Shown here: positions 1-8,667 of the stretch, piece by piece | Numbering within the stretch: the stretch's first letter is position 1 | Layout: each line of letters begins with the position of its first letter | From: Mesorhizobium sp. B2-1-8 | Lineage (GTDB): Bacteria > Pseudomonadota > Alphaproteobacteria > Rhizobiales > Rhizobiaceae | Assembly (NCBI RefSeq): GCF_006442545.2 | Contig: NZ_CP083952.1 | Location: forward strand, 2,907,501-2,971,500 | Length of the DNA: 64,000 nt | Reading direction: 5' to 3' | Translations under genes and position numbers: made by a program | The notes under the pieces: generated by a model | Told to the model about the DNA's origin: nothing | The model's input: only the letters and a program-made list of their open reading frames with translations | Databases searched by the model: none

Positions 1-42
1 CCCTTGAGGGGGAGATGTCCGGCAGGACAGAGGGGGGCGCTG
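1..42 (-). repeat. dispersed extragenic repeat, partial copy
   Basis: Read on the minus strand this stretch has a CCTGCCGGACAT core next to runs of C and G. The same core occurs at 7207-7262, and a related copy lies at 8668-8728. It resembles the short repeats found between genes in Mesorhizobium-type genomes. It is non-coding and cut by the window edge, so its full length is unknown. Confidence 0.5.
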
Positions 43-96
43 GCCCGCCGGCGTTTCGTTTTGGGTGCCATGCTCGTCCCGACGCTTCAGTGGCCC

Positions 97-345
97 CCCA
101 CCTGATCCGCATCCGTCAGCGCCTGCAGAAACGCCACGATGTCGTCGATCTCGGCGTCGTCGAGCGCCGGCTTGTCGCCGGGTTTCTTGCCGTCGAAGGG
201 CGGGTCTTGATTCAGGTTCGGCCAGTAAGCCTTTGGCAAATCGTCATATTGGTCGACCGTGCTGTCGGTGTTTTTCGGGTACAAGCGCCGGGGTCGGTGT
301 CGCGGCTGGCGTAGAAGGCGACGGCGTCGCGCAGTGTCGGTGTCT
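97..345 (-). pseudogene. 3'-terminal fragment of a di-haem cytochrome c peroxidase gene
   Basis: This is a decayed partial copy of the gene at 2970-4232, corresponding to roughly residues 315-414 of that protein. It keeps the motifs LPKAYWPNLNQDPPFDGKKP and DDIVAFLQ. Two lesions are visible. A 54-bp in-frame deletion lies between two GCAGCG repeats (at 3221 and 3275 in the intact gene) and removes the RKSFFHNG loop. A one-base deletion near 287 shifts the frame. The 5' two thirds, including both CxxCH haem motifs, are missing, and the GGDEF-EAL gene starts where the rest should be. It cannot encode a functional peroxidase. Confidence 0.85.
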
Positions 346-362
346 CCGGCGCGCCGCATCGC

Positions 363-2798
363 CTACGCGCTCAAGGCATTTGGCCTTTCGAAAAGTCTAT
401 GAACCTCGGAGCACGGCATTGGGCGGCCGAAGAACCAGCCTTGGACATCCGTGCAACCATTTTCCTTGACCAGCCTGTACTGGTCCTCGGTCTCGACGCC
501 TTCCGCGGTCGTGGTCATGCCGAGCGTCGCGCCGAGTTCGGCGACGGCCTTGACGATCGCCCGGCTTTCGCTGCTCTCGCACATCAGGCTGACGAAGCTG
601 CGGTCGATCTTGATGCGGTTGAACGGGAACGACCTGAGATAGCTCAGCGAGGAATAGCCGGTGCCGAAATCGTCCATGGCTATGCTGATGCCCAGATCCT
701 GCAGGCGGTGGAGCGTCGTTATCGTGTTTTCATTGTGCGCAAGCAGCACCGACTCGGTGATTTCCAGCTCGAGCCGTGACGGCAGCAGGCCCGAGGCCAC
801 GAGCGCCGAGGCAACCTGAAGCGGCAGCGTCTGCTGTTTGAACTGGGCCGGCGAGAGATTGACCGCGACCTTGATGGTCGCGGGCCACTTCGCGGCGTCG
901 ACGCAGGCACGCCTCAAGATCCACTCGCCAAGCGCCTCGATCACGCCCGTCTCCTCGGCCATCTGGATAAACTCCGATGGTTGGAGCAGGCCGAGGCGCG
1001 GATGCTCCCATCGCACCAGCGCTTCGAAGCCCGTCAGTTCCGAGGTCTGTGCGTCATGCAGCGGTTGATAGTGCAGGACGAACTGCTCGTTCGCGACGCC
1101 GAGAGCAAGCTCGGACTCGAGCTGGCGCCGCTCCCGCAGTCTTGCGTCCATTCCTGCCTCGAAAGACCTGCAGGTCCCGCGGCCCTCCATCTTGGCCTTG
1201 TACAAGGCAAGGTCGGCATTGCGGATGAGGATTTCCGAACTTTGCCCATCGTCCGGGAAGACGGCGATGCCGATGCTGCTGCCAATGTTGATCTTGTGGC
1301 CCTGGATCAAGAATTCGCCGGCCAGGGCGTGAATGACCCGGCTCGCCAGAACGCCGGCCTCGTCACTGCCATCGAGCAAGAGCTGGAGGATGACGAATTC
1401 GTCGCCGCCGATCCTTGCCACCATGGCGGTCTCACCGGCCTGCTGCTGCAGGCGCCTCGCCACTTCACTGAGGAGCCGGTCGCCGATCGGATGGCCGAGC
1501 GTGTCATTGACCGGTTTGAAACGGTCGAGATCGACGCAATGGACGGCCAGCTTCTCGCCCTCCCTGAGGCTTCTCAGCGCCTCGTCCATCGTGCCGGCCA
1601 ACAGACCCCGGTTGGGCAGGCCGGTAAGGATGTCGTGCGTGGCGAGGTGCTGGATCTCGATGGTGCGTTCCTCGACCCGCCGCTCCAGGGTCTCGGCGGC
1701 ATCGGCCTGCATCGTCATCGTGCGCCCGATCGCATACCAGCAGGCCAGCGCCAGCAGCGTGACGACCGCGACCGCCGCGTAGCCGGCCAGTTCGAATTCC
1801 CGCACGGCCTGGGCGTCCATGTTGTCGTCGAATCTGCTGTTGGGAAAACCGGCCCAGAGACCCCAGGCACTTCTAGGATCGTTGAGCGAGAGCGGGAGGA
1901 CTTCGGAATAGATCAGATTGGGGTCCGCAGCCGTGAAAGCGTGGGAATCAGCCGCCAGGGCCGTCGACATCTTGTGCTGGTCGGATTCGAACCCGTAGCC
2001 TGAATTGACGATGACATAATCGCTGCTCGGCAACAGTTTCCTCAACGCCGAGGTGAGCATGATCGCCGAGACGGAGCCGCGCAGTCTGCCATCCTGGCCG
2101 AAGACCGGGACCGAAAGAATGAAGCCAGAGCGATCAGCGTCATTGCCGGTATGGATGAAATCGGTGTTGTCGCAGGTGATGAGTTCCTTCGTGCCGATGA
2201 CCGGCACATCCAGCCCGTCGATGTTGCTGGAATTGGGATAGTTCGCCTTCAGCCAGGCAAGCTGTTTGACCAGTTCATGGTATTCATAGGTTTCAACTTC
2301 TTCGGGCGGACGGATCAGCGAATTGTCATCCAGCTTGACGGGCTTTGTGTACGCGGCGGCGTCTGACCTTGCCCTGGCATTCACGATCAACTGGTCGAAC
2401 TGGAGGATCGGCTCCTCGAGCTTGCCGGTCACGGCGTCGAAGCGGTCCGGGTCGAAATCCAGCGGCAGGAAGTAGACCTCGGAAATGGAGACGTTGTTAG
2501 CGAGGTTATTGTAGATCTGCTGGATGGTCGCACGGCCTTCGTCGCCCAGATTGGTGCCGTGCCGGTCGAGGTTCCTGACGCTTGGCAGATAGGTCAGGGT
2601 CCGGACATTTTCGTAGACGGACCGCAAGGCGTCTTCGACGGTCTTGGCGGTCGCGCGCGATGCCGCCCGGGAGTTTTCCAGATAACGTTCCCTGGCAAGC
2701 GCGTAATCCCGCTGGGCATCGATGTGCAAAGCCACCAGCATTGCTGCGCCGGTGACAAGGATCACCACAAATCCGACTGCTCGCCCGAATGCGTTCAT
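363..2798 (-). CDS. membrane-anchored GGDEF-EAL cyclic-di-GMP protein
   Basis: The 811-residue protein has a transmembrane helix near residues 5-25, a long presumably periplasmic sensor region (about 26-335), a second helix (about 338-358), a GGDEF domain and a C-terminal EAL domain. The GGDEF motif is intact (about 464-468). The EAL domain keeps FEALVRWEHP, ELEITESVLL, DDFGTGYSSL and AEGVE, so both diguanylate cyclase and phosphodiesterase activity are possible. The ATG at 2798 follows an AGGA Shine-Dalgarno sequence; a TTG eight codons upstream is the alternative. It sits between a peroxidase gene and a broken piece of a second peroxidase copy, which suggests insertion. The ligand sensed is unknown. 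Confidence 0.9.
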   Translation of the reverse strand: MNAFGRAVGFVVILVTGAAMLVALHIDAQRDYALARERYLENSRAASRATAKTVEDALRSVYENVRTLTYLPSVRNLDRHGTNLGDEGRATIQQIYNNLANNVSISEVYFLPLDFDPDRFDAVTGKLEEPILQFDQLIVNARARSDAAAYTKPVKLDDNSLIRPPEEVETYEYHELVKQLAWLKANYPNSSNIDGLDVPVIGTKELITCDNTDFIHTGNDADRSGFILSVPVFGQDGRLRGSVSAIMLTSALRKLLPSSDYVIVNSGYGFESDQHKMSTALAADSHAFTAADPNLIYSEVLPLSLNDPRSAWGLWAGFPNSRFDDNMDAQAVREFELAGYAAVAVVTLLALACWYAIGRTMTMQADAAETLERRVEERTIEIQHLATHDILTGLPNRGLLAGTMDEALRSLREGEKLAVHCVDLDRFKPVNDTLGHPIGDRLLSEVARRLQQQAGETAMVARIGGDEFVILQLLLDGSDEAGVLASRVIHALAGEFLIQGHKINIGSSIGIAVFPDDGQSSEILIRNADLALYKAKMEGRGTCRSFEAGMDARLRERRQLESELALGVANEQFVLHYQPLHDAQTSELTGFEALVRWEHPRLGLLQPSEFIQMAEETGVIEALGEWILRRACVDAAKWPATIKVAVNLSPAQFKQQTLPLQVASALVASGLLPSRLELEITESVLLAHNENTITTLHRLQDLGISIAMDDFGTGYSSLSYLRSFPFNRIKIDRSFVSLMCESSESRAIVKAVAELGATLGMTTTAEGVETEDQYRLVKENGCTDVQGWFFGRPMPCSEVHRLFERPNALSA

Positions 2799-2969
2799 CG
2801 GCGTCCTACCATCGATTGGCAAGGGATACCCCAGAGCAGTTTAGGAAGCCCTAATGACGAATGTCCTTCTTTACCGTTCCTCCCGGCCCGCGCGGCAATC
2901 CGGCAAGGCCAGAAACTGGTTCGCGGGCGCGGCCAATCCGGCACGTCGGCCCGCGCGAGGTCCAAGGGT

Positions 2970-4232
2970 TCAATTCGCTGGCTCGGTCCGCTGATCGGCA
3001 TCGGTGAGCGTCTGCAGAAACGCCACGATATCGTCGATTTCGGCGTCGTTCAGCGCCGGCTTGTCGCCGGGTTTCTTGCCGTCGAAGGGTGGGTCTTGAT
3101 TCAGGTTCGGCCAGTAAGCCTTTGGCAAATCGTCATATTTGTCGACCGTGCCGTCGGCATTCCTCGGATACCAGCGGCCGGGGTCGGTGTCGCGGCTGGC
3201 ATAGAAGGCGACGGCGTCGCGCAGCGTGTGGAAATAGCCGTTGTGGAAGAAGCTCTTGCGCAGCGCGACGTTGCGCAGCGTCGGTGTCTTGAACAGGCCG
3301 CAATAATCGGTGCGGCCGCGAAAATCGGTGCGCAGCGGACCGCACAGGCCGAGATCGGCATAGGCGGGGTCGGCGTTGGCCGGGATCGCCGGATTACGCG
3401 GCACGGCGATGGCGATCAGCCCGAAATCGGTGAATTGCGGCGGCTCGCCGTCATTGGCGGGTTCACTGAGATGGCAGGAGGCGCAATTGCCTTTCGCCTC
3501 GTCCTCGAACAGTTCGCGGCCACGCAGTTCCTGCGCCGACAGCGTCGCCTTGCCGGCAAGGAAGGCATCGTAGCGGCTGGAATAGGGATAGAAATCGGCG
3601 GCACTCTGCTCGAACGTGCCAAGCGCCTCGGCGGCGGCGGTGAAGGCGTCGCCCGGGCGCTCGAAGACATCCTGCCCGAACACGGCCTTGAAGTCATCGG
3701 CATAGGCGGTCTTGCGCAGGGAGGCGGAGACGGCTGCTTCATCCTTGTTGGCCATCTCGAAGGGCGAGAGCAGGGGGATTTTCGCCTGGTCCTTGCCGTG
3801 GTCGGCGCGGCCGTCCCAGGTCAGGCCACCGGTCGGACCGTTGTCGACGCTCTCGTCGCCTTCGTCCTCGGAATCGTGGAAATGCTCGGTGAAGGCAGGT
3901 GCCGCCTGGAGATAGCGCAGCGACGGCACGGCGCGCACGCCCGACTGGTCGAGGTTCGGGCCTCCCATCTCGACCGGAGATGCCGAGGCCGGACCGAAAG
4001 CGTGGCGCGGATCATGACAGGACGAGCAGGCCTGCTTGCCCGAGGCCGACAGCGCAGGGTCGAAGAACATTTTTCGGCCCAAGGCGGTCAGCGCCTCGGC
4101 GCGCGCGAACGCTTGCGCGCGCGATAGCGGGCCGGGATGGACGCCGTCCGCCGTATTCGCGAGCGCGGCAAGTGCGAAGGTCGAGATCGCGGCAATCGCG
4201 ATCATCAGGCTTTCCCATCGTCTCGTCTTCAT
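2970..4232 (-). CDS. di-haem cytochrome c peroxidase / MauG family protein
   Basis: The 420-residue protein has an N-terminal signal peptide (about residues 1-26) and two c-type haem motifs, CSSCH at 69-73 and CASCH at 250-254, which is the layout of bacterial di-haem peroxidases. A conserved FFHNG segment lies near 329-333. Such proteins act in the periplasm, reducing peroxide with electrons from small cytochromes or carrying out MauG-like oxidations; sequence alone does not separate these. It diverges from a secreted phosphoesterase at 4419 over a 186-bp shared upstream region. A truncated second copy lies at 97-345. Confidence 0.88.
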   Translation of the reverse strand: MKTRRWESLMIAIAAISTFALAALANTADGVHPGPLSRAQAFARAEALTALGRKMFFDPALSASGKQACSSCHDPRHAFGPASASPVEMGGPNLDQSGVRAVPSLRYLQAAPAFTEHFHDSEDEGDESVDNGPTGGLTWDGRADHGKDQAKIPLLSPFEMANKDEAAVSASLRKTAYADDFKAVFGQDVFERPGDAFTAAAEALGTFEQSAADFYPYSSRYDAFLAGKATLSAQELRGRELFEDEAKGNCASCHLSEPANDGEPPQFTDFGLIAIAVPRNPAIPANADPAYADLGLCGPLRTDFRGRTDYCGLFKTPTLRNVALRKSFFHNGYFHTLRDAVAFYASRDTDPGRWYPRNADGTVDKYDDLPKAYWPNLNQDPPFDGKKPGDKPALNDAEIDDIVAFLQTLTDADQRTEPAN

Positions 4233-4329
4233 GGGGCAAGGTCCGCTTTGGCCCGGGAATAGGAATGCAGTGCAACGGATTGATGACCGGCCCCAGTGCT
4301 CACGAAACCGTGTTCGCCGAGGCGGCGGA

Positions 4330-4345
4330 TGTCACAAAGGTGACA
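4330..4345. promoter_or_regulatory. possible Pho-box-like operator
   Basis: The sequence TGTCACAAAGGTGACA is a perfect 6-bp inverted repeat with a 4-bp spacer. It also approximates the PhoB box arrangement of two TGTCA-like half-sites 11 bp apart, the second reading TGACA. A TATGGT element at 4368-4373 could be a -10 for the phosphoesterase gene. Phosphate control of a secreted phosphatase would make sense but is inferred; another dyad-binding regulator fits equally well. Confidence 0.4.
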
Positions 4346-4418
4346 AGGCATCCACGTTACCTGCCGCTATGGTTCCCCGCGCGTCTCTCTAGCCACAGTC
4401 AAGCCACGAGGTCTTTCC

Positions 4419-5954
4419 ATGACGAGGCTCAAGCTCCTCACTTCCTTCTGTCTGGCCGGTTCGGCCCTGGTTCCCCTCGCGGCGGCCAATGCCGCCCCTC
4501 CCGGCTTCGACAAGATAGACACGGTCGTCGTCATCTATGCCGAAAACCGCAGCTTCGATAATCTCTATGGCGGCTTCCCCGGCGCCAATGGGCTGGCCAA
4601 TGTCTCGACCGACCAGGCGCGCCAGTTCGACCGCGACGGCAAGCCGCTCGCCGAACTTCCGCCGGCCTGGGGCGGGCTGACCGGAAAAGGTGTCACGCCC
4701 GCGGTGACGGAGGCGCAGACGGCGCATCTCGCCAACGCCGCCTTCGCCATAGACGACCCCAAGGGTTTCAACGAGGGCACCAACGTCATCACCCACGATC
4801 TGTGGCACCGTTTCTATCAGGAGCAGATGCAGATCGACGGCGGCAAGAACGACAAATTCGTCGCCTGGGCCGATTCCGGCGGCCTGGTCATGGGTCATTA
4901 TGATGGTTCGATCCTGCCGATGTGGGCGGTGGCGAAGAAATACGTGCTGGCCGACAATTTCTTCCAGGGCGCCTTCGGTGGCTCGTTCCTCAACCATTTC
5001 CAGCTCGCCTGCGCCTGTACGCCGGTCTATCCCAACGCCGACACCAGCCCGGTGAAGGACCAGATCGCCGTCGTCGAGCCCGACGGCGTGACACTGAAGG
5101 TTGCCGACAATTCGCCGGCCTCGGCGCTCGGCGGCGCGCCGAAATTCGTCAATGACGGCGCCATCACGCCCGACTTCTACGCCGTCAACACCATGCAGCC
5201 ACCCTACCAGCCGAGCCACAACAAGCCGGCCGAGGGCGGCGACAAGGCGCTCGCCGACCCGGCCGCGCCCACCACGCTGCCGCCGCAGCACGACATCACC
5301 ATCGGCGATCTCCTGTCGCTGAAGGGGGTGAGCTGGGCCTGGTATGCCGGCGCCTGGCAGGCAACGCTGGACGGCAAGAACGCGACGCCGGTGCCGAACT
5401 TCCAGTTCCACCACCAGCCGTTCAACTATTTCGCGGCTTACGCGCCCGGGACCGCCGCGCGCACCGAGCATCTCAGGGATGGCGGCCTGGACGGCGCCGA
5501 GTTCATCAAGGCGATCGATGACGGTAAGCTGCCGGCCGTCACCTTCTACAAGCCGCAGGGCAATCTCAACGAGCATGGCGGTTATGCCGACGTGGCGAGC
5601 GGCGACCAGCATCTGGCCGACGTCGTTTCGCATCTGGAGAAAAGCCCGCAATGGGGCCACATGCTGGTCGTCGTCACTTATGACGAGAATGGCGGCTTCT
5701 GGGATCATGTCGCGCCGCCCAAGGCCGACCGCTGGGGCCCGGGCAACCGCATCCCGGCCTTCATCATCTCGCCCTATGCCAGGATGGGCACGGTCGACCA
5801 CACGCAATACGACACGACCTCGATCCTGCGCTTCATCACCGCGCGCTTCGATCTGCCGGTGCTGACCGGCATCGTCGCCCGCGACAAGGCACTGCGCAAC
5901 AACGACCAGCCGCCGATGGGCGATCTCTCAGCGGCGCTCGATCTGAGCCGATAG
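4419..5954 (+). CDS. secreted phosphoesterase, AcpA acid phosphatase / phospholipase C family
   Basis: The 511-residue protein has a signal peptide (about 1-26) followed by the family hallmark VVVIYAENRSFDNLYG near residues 36-51, where the ENRSFD segment carries metal-binding and catalytic residues. Near the C-terminus, VTYDENGGFWDHVAPP supplies further metal ligands. Members hydrolyse phosphomonoesters or phospholipid headgroups outside the cytoplasm. The length matches AcpA-like acid phosphatases rather than the longer PLC proteins with C-terminal repeats. It is divergent from the di-haem peroxidase, and a Pho-box-like dyad lies 74 bp upstream of its start. The true substrate is not predictable. 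Confidence 0.85.
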   Translation: MTRLKLLTSFCLAGSALVPLAAANAAPPGFDKIDTVVVIYAENRSFDNLYGGFPGANGLANVSTDQARQFDRDGKPLAELPPAWGGLTGKGVTPAVTEAQTAHLANAAFAIDDPKGFNEGTNVITHDLWHRFYQEQMQIDGGKNDKFVAWADSGGLVMGHYDGSILPMWAVAKKYVLADNFFQGAFGGSFLNHFQLACACTPVYPNADTSPVKDQIAVVEPDGVTLKVADNSPASALGGAPKFVNDGAITPDFYAVNTMQPPYQPSHNKPAEGGDKALADPAAPTTLPPQHDITIGDLLSLKGVSWAWYAGAWQATLDGKNATPVPNFQFHHQPFNYFAAYAPGTAARTEHLRDGGLDGAEFIKAIDDGKLPAVTFYKPQGNLNEHGGYADVASGDQHLADVVSHLEKSPQWGHMLVVVTYDENGGFWDHVAPPKADRWGPGNRIPAFIISPYARMGTVDHTQYDTTSILRFITARFDLPVLTGIVARDKALRNNDQPPMGDLSAALDLSR

Positions 5955-6006
5955 GGACCGGGCGAAACGCCGATATGCCGTCGCGCCGCAGCGCGCGGTG
6001 GCCTTC

Positions 6007-6645
6007 TCAGCCGCCATTGACAAGCGCAAGAATGAGCTTCTGCAGATTGCCGCCCTGGCCGAGTTCGACGCGGTCGAAATCGCGGCTTGCCTGCACCCGC
6101 GCCTTCGAGATTGCGTCGAGCCGACGGACCACCTCGGCCCTGGTCTTGCTGCATTTGGGATCATCGGCAACGGTCAGGCCGTCTGTCGCGGCTTCGATGT
6201 CATGGACCATTTGTATCATACTGGCGCCGTGGACCTTCTCGTGGGCACTGACGCCGGCGATGAATACCTCCCAGCTCTTCTGGACGGCCGGCGGCAGCGG
6301 CGCGGAGGGGCTTGGCAATGTGTAGGTGATGATCAGTTTCGGCTTCGCCGCCGTCAGCACGCAGCCCTTGCCCCTGGGCTTGTAGTCCCTGACTCCCCAG
6401 GTCAGCTTGAAATTGGTGAACGCAATGGCGCGGGCAATGCCGACATTCGGTCCGTTCTGGCCGATCGACCGGTAGAGCTCGAGCCCGGACTGGCCTGAAA
6501 TGGCGTAGGTCTCGACCTTCTCGACCGGCTTCCATTCGGCGTGCGCGGCGAGCGGCGACGCCATCAAGGCGGCTGTCAGAAGACACAGGCGGACTCTCAA
6601 CACCGCTCTCTCCAAGGCGCGGCCTTGCTGGACAAGCAATGCCAT
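6007..6645 (-). CDS. DUF922-type putative secreted zinc protease
   Basis: The 212-residue protein has a hydrophobic signal region (about 18-35, ending AAHAEW) and an HEKVH sequence in the context SAHEKVHG, which matches the HExxH zinc-binding signature. The flanking KSWEVFIAGVSAHE pattern fits DUF922 proteins, annotated as putative Zn-dependent peptidases. No substrate is known. It is divergent from the small exported protein at 6704, with 58 bp between them. The ATG at 6645 gives a somewhat long n-region; an internal start is possible. Confidence 0.75.
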   Translation of the reverse strand: MALLVQQGRALERAVLRVRLCLLTAALMASPLAAHAEWKPVEKVETYAISGQSGLELYRSIGQNGPNVGIARAIAFTNFKLTWGVRDYKPRGKGCVLTAAKPKLIITYTLPSPSAPLPPAVQKSWEVFIAGVSAHEKVHGASMIQMVHDIEAATDGLTVADDPKCSKTRAEVVRRLDAISKARVQASRDFDRVELGQGGNLQKLILALVNGG

Positions 6646-6703
6646 TCAACGGCTTTTCCTATATGCTGCCGGCGGGTGCTGCAAATGCCCGGAGGGGGAA
6701 GTC

Positions 6704-7195
6704 ATGAAAAGATGTCTCGTTGCCGCCGGTGCCTTGGCGGCTTTGCTCGGCGCGCAGCCGGTTTTTGCCGCGTCCTGCGGCTGGAGCGCGAAGATGGAAG
6801 AAGACGAGGGCGGCAGCGTGCTGACCGCTTCCGTCTGCGGCGGGCCGAAAGGTGACGCGTATCTGATGCTGACCTGTTTCGACAATCCGGTGCTGAGCTT
6901 TGATCTTGGTGCCAGCGGCCCGCAGCTGGAACCGGGCACCAGCGGCGCGTTCGACTTCAAGGCCGACGGCAAGACGGTGACGAAGACGCTGCAACTGGAG
7001 GAGATGTACAATTATTTCGTGGCGGACTTGACCAAGGCCGACCCGCTGCTCGACCTGCTGCGTTCGAAGGGGGATCTGTCGGTCAGCGCGGCCAAATATG
7101 GCGCTATCAGTTTTCCGCTGAAGGGCTCGAGCGGCGCCATCGGCAAGGTGCTGGCGCAATGCGGCAAGGCCAAGCCGGCAGGTGACGGGGATTGA
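6704..7195 (+). CDS. small exported protein of unknown function
   Basis: The 163-residue protein starts at an ATG behind a strong GGAGGGGGAAG ribosome-binding site and has a clear signal peptide ending near QPVFAAS. The mature part contains paired cysteines (ASCGW and SVCGG, then LTCF and AQCGK) that could form disulfides in the periplasm. No catalytic motif is recognised. It is divergent from the DUF922 gene. The repeat and IS481 element lie just downstream, so anything it was once co-transcribed with may have been separated. Confidence 0.75.
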   Translation: MKRCLVAAGALAALLGAQPVFAASCGWSAKMEEDEGGSVLTASVCGGPKGDAYLMLTCFDNPVLSFDLGASGPQLEPGTSGAFDFKADGKTVTKTLQLEEMYNYFVADLTKADPLLDLLRSKGDLSVSAAKYGAISFPLKGSSGAIGKVLAQCGKAKPAGDGD

Positions 7196-7206
7196 GCCTC
7201 GAGAGG

Positions 7207-7262
7207 TTGCGCTGCCCCTCATTATCCTGCCGGACATTTCTCCCCGTATAGGGACGGGGAGT
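7207..7262 (+). repeat. dispersed extragenic repeat, left of IS481 element
   Basis: The copy runs from GCTGCCCCTCAT through CCTGCCGGACAT to a palindromic CTCCCCGTATAGGGACGGGGAG hairpin. An inverted copy lies at 8668-8728 on the far side of the insertion sequence. The dyad could form a strong hairpin in RNA. It is typical of Mesorhizobium intergenic repeats. Confidence 0.65.
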
Positions 7263-7329
7263 AAGACGCTGTCGCCGGCGATTTCGCCAATTGCCGACGC
7301 TGAGGAATAGGCGCCGAGGGACGGCACAG

Positions 7330-8659
7330 TGTCCAGCGGATAGATGGGTAACAGAATGAACCGGATACATAGGTAACAGTTTTCTCCCCCTAAGATGCGG
7401 TTGCCGCAGCGCCAAGCGGTCCGGTTGGCGCGGCGCTGCGGCGAACCAGTTTCATGTGCTTGTCGTCGATGAAGCCGAGCGGATGGGCGTAGAAACGCAT
7501 GGCCCACTTGCCGTTCTCGGTCTCCTCAATGGCGATCGGTTCGCCGGCCAACGTGGCCGAGACATAGATCTCTGTGCCTCGCCATTTGACGGCGCCATTC
7601 TGGCGCACGCCGCGCACCGCTGCCTCGGCCGGATAGTCGGGTTCAGGAGCTGTCTTCGGCATCGGCCGGGTCGAGGGACGGTAGTGCTGCGCCGGGGTGT
7701 CCATGCTAAGCGCCTCGTGCGGACGCTCCTCATTGTAGCTGCGCCGAAAGTCCTCGAAAGCCTGGCTCTGGGCCGCCCTGTCGGCCGCCGGTTCCTTGGC
7801 CATCGGCAGCATGGTCAGGTGGAAACGCTCATGACGTCCGTTCTGCTGCGGCTTGCCTGGCTGGATGCGCTCCAGAGCGATGCCGAGCTTGATGAAGCGC
7901 ACCGCAAGCGGCGTCAACCCTGTGACGCCGGCCGACGCAAATGGCGGGCCGTTGTCGCTTCGGATGCGATCCGGCAGACCGTTCTCCTCAAACAGCCGCT
8001 CAAACACCGGCCACGCCTCCTCGTCGGCCGTCGAGCCCGTCGCCTCGAGCCCCAGCAGATAGCGGCTCAATGCATCCATCACCGTCAACGGCTCGCAGCG
8101 CCATCCGTCACGGGTCCGGAACCACCCCTTGTGGTCTGCCGTCCACACCGCATTCGGCTCCGCAGGCTCCGGCCATGGCCCGTTGCCCTCAGCCCGCCAG
8201 CGCCTGCGCCGGCGTCCCACAAGACCGTGCCGCTTCAGGATCTCGCCTGCCGTCGAGACCGCCGGCCAGTCGCAGCAGGGCTCGCTGCGTCTCAGGCGCG
8301 CAATGATCTTCTTTGGACCCCACAGCGGATGCGCTTGCTTCTCCGCCAAAATCCGATCCACCAGCTCCGCTGCCGTTGCTCGGCCGTGCTCGAGCGGCGC
8401 CCGCGGCAGATCATGCAAACCTTCCGGGCCAAACTCCCGATAGCGACCAAGCCATTTGTAGCCGCTCTTGCGCGATATGCCGTAGGCCCCACAAAGCGCG
8501 CTCATCGTCTCCTCGCCGGCCAGGCAATCCACTACAAACCGAAGCCGCTCGTCCATGATGCCAGTCGCTCGCCAAACCATCGCCGGTCCTCCCGGCGGAC
8601 AAGAAAACTGTCACCCATGCTATCGGTCCATTCTGTTACCTATCTATCCGGTTCGGACA
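7330..8659 (-). mobile_element. complete IS481-family insertion sequence
   Basis: The 1330-bp element is bounded by imperfect terminal inverted repeats of about 55 bp, both starting TGTCC and sharing GGTAACAGAATG and ACAGTTTT blocks. The left repeat covers 7330-7383 and the right about 8604-8659. It holds one transposase gene with an intact DDE triad. No convincing target-site duplication is visible next to the ends. The extragenic repeats on both sides face each other, suggesting insertion into, or selection for, a repeat-rich spacer. It appears capable of transposition. Confidence 0.88.
7390..8580 (-). CDS. IS481-family transposase
   Basis: The 396-residue DDE transposase has an N-terminal helix-turn-helix (about 25-50, CGAYGISRKSGYKWLGRY) and an rve integrase core with acidic residues at D149 (WTADHKGWF), D209 (RSDNGPPF) and E251 (QNGRHERFH). 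The C-terminal 60 residues form the IS481-type extension. It catalyses cut-and-paste or copy-out movement of the surrounding element, whose inverted repeats begin 60 and 79 bp outside the gene. A second ATG at residue 9 (MDERLRF) could be the real start. All three catalytic residues are present and the frame is open. Confidence 0.92.
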   Translation of the reverse strand: MVWRATGIMDERLRFVVDCLAGEETMSALCGAYGISRKSGYKWLGRYREFGPEGLHDLPRAPLEHGRATAAELVDRILAEKQAHPLWGPKKIIARLRRSEPCCDWPAVSTAGEILKRHGLVGRRRRRWRAEGNGPWPEPAEPNAVWTADHKGWFRTRDGWRCEPLTVMDALSRYLLGLEATGSTADEEAWPVFERLFEENGLPDRIRSDNGPPFASAGVTGLTPLAVRFIKLGIALERIQPGKPQQNGRHERFHLTMLPMAKEPAADRAAQSQAFEDFRRSYNEERPHEALSMDTPAQHYRPSTRPMPKTAPEPDYPAEAAVRGVRQNGAVKWRGTEIYVSATLAGEPIAIEETENGKWAMRFYAHPLGFIDDKHMKLVRRSAAPTGPLGAAATAS

Positions 8660-8667
8660 AGTGGTTC

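Noticed and set aside
981..2003. 340-codon plus-strand open frame inside the GGDEF-EAL gene
   Set aside because: It is antisense to a gene with clear GGDEF and EAL motifs, and shows no recognisable domain; long antisense frames are common at this GC content.
2559..4127. 522-codon plus-strand open frame opposite the di-haem peroxidase
   Set aside because: The opposite strand has two CxxCH haem motifs and a signal peptide; this frame is a repetitive, Gly/Arg-rich shadow.
4389..5807. 472-codon minus-strand open frame opposite the phosphoesterase
   Set aside because: No domain or ribosome-binding site; the plus-strand gene carries the ENRSFD catalytic motif.
7322..7329. target-site duplication for the IS481 element
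   Set aside because: The bases left of 7330 and right of 8659 share only AG, which is too short to count.
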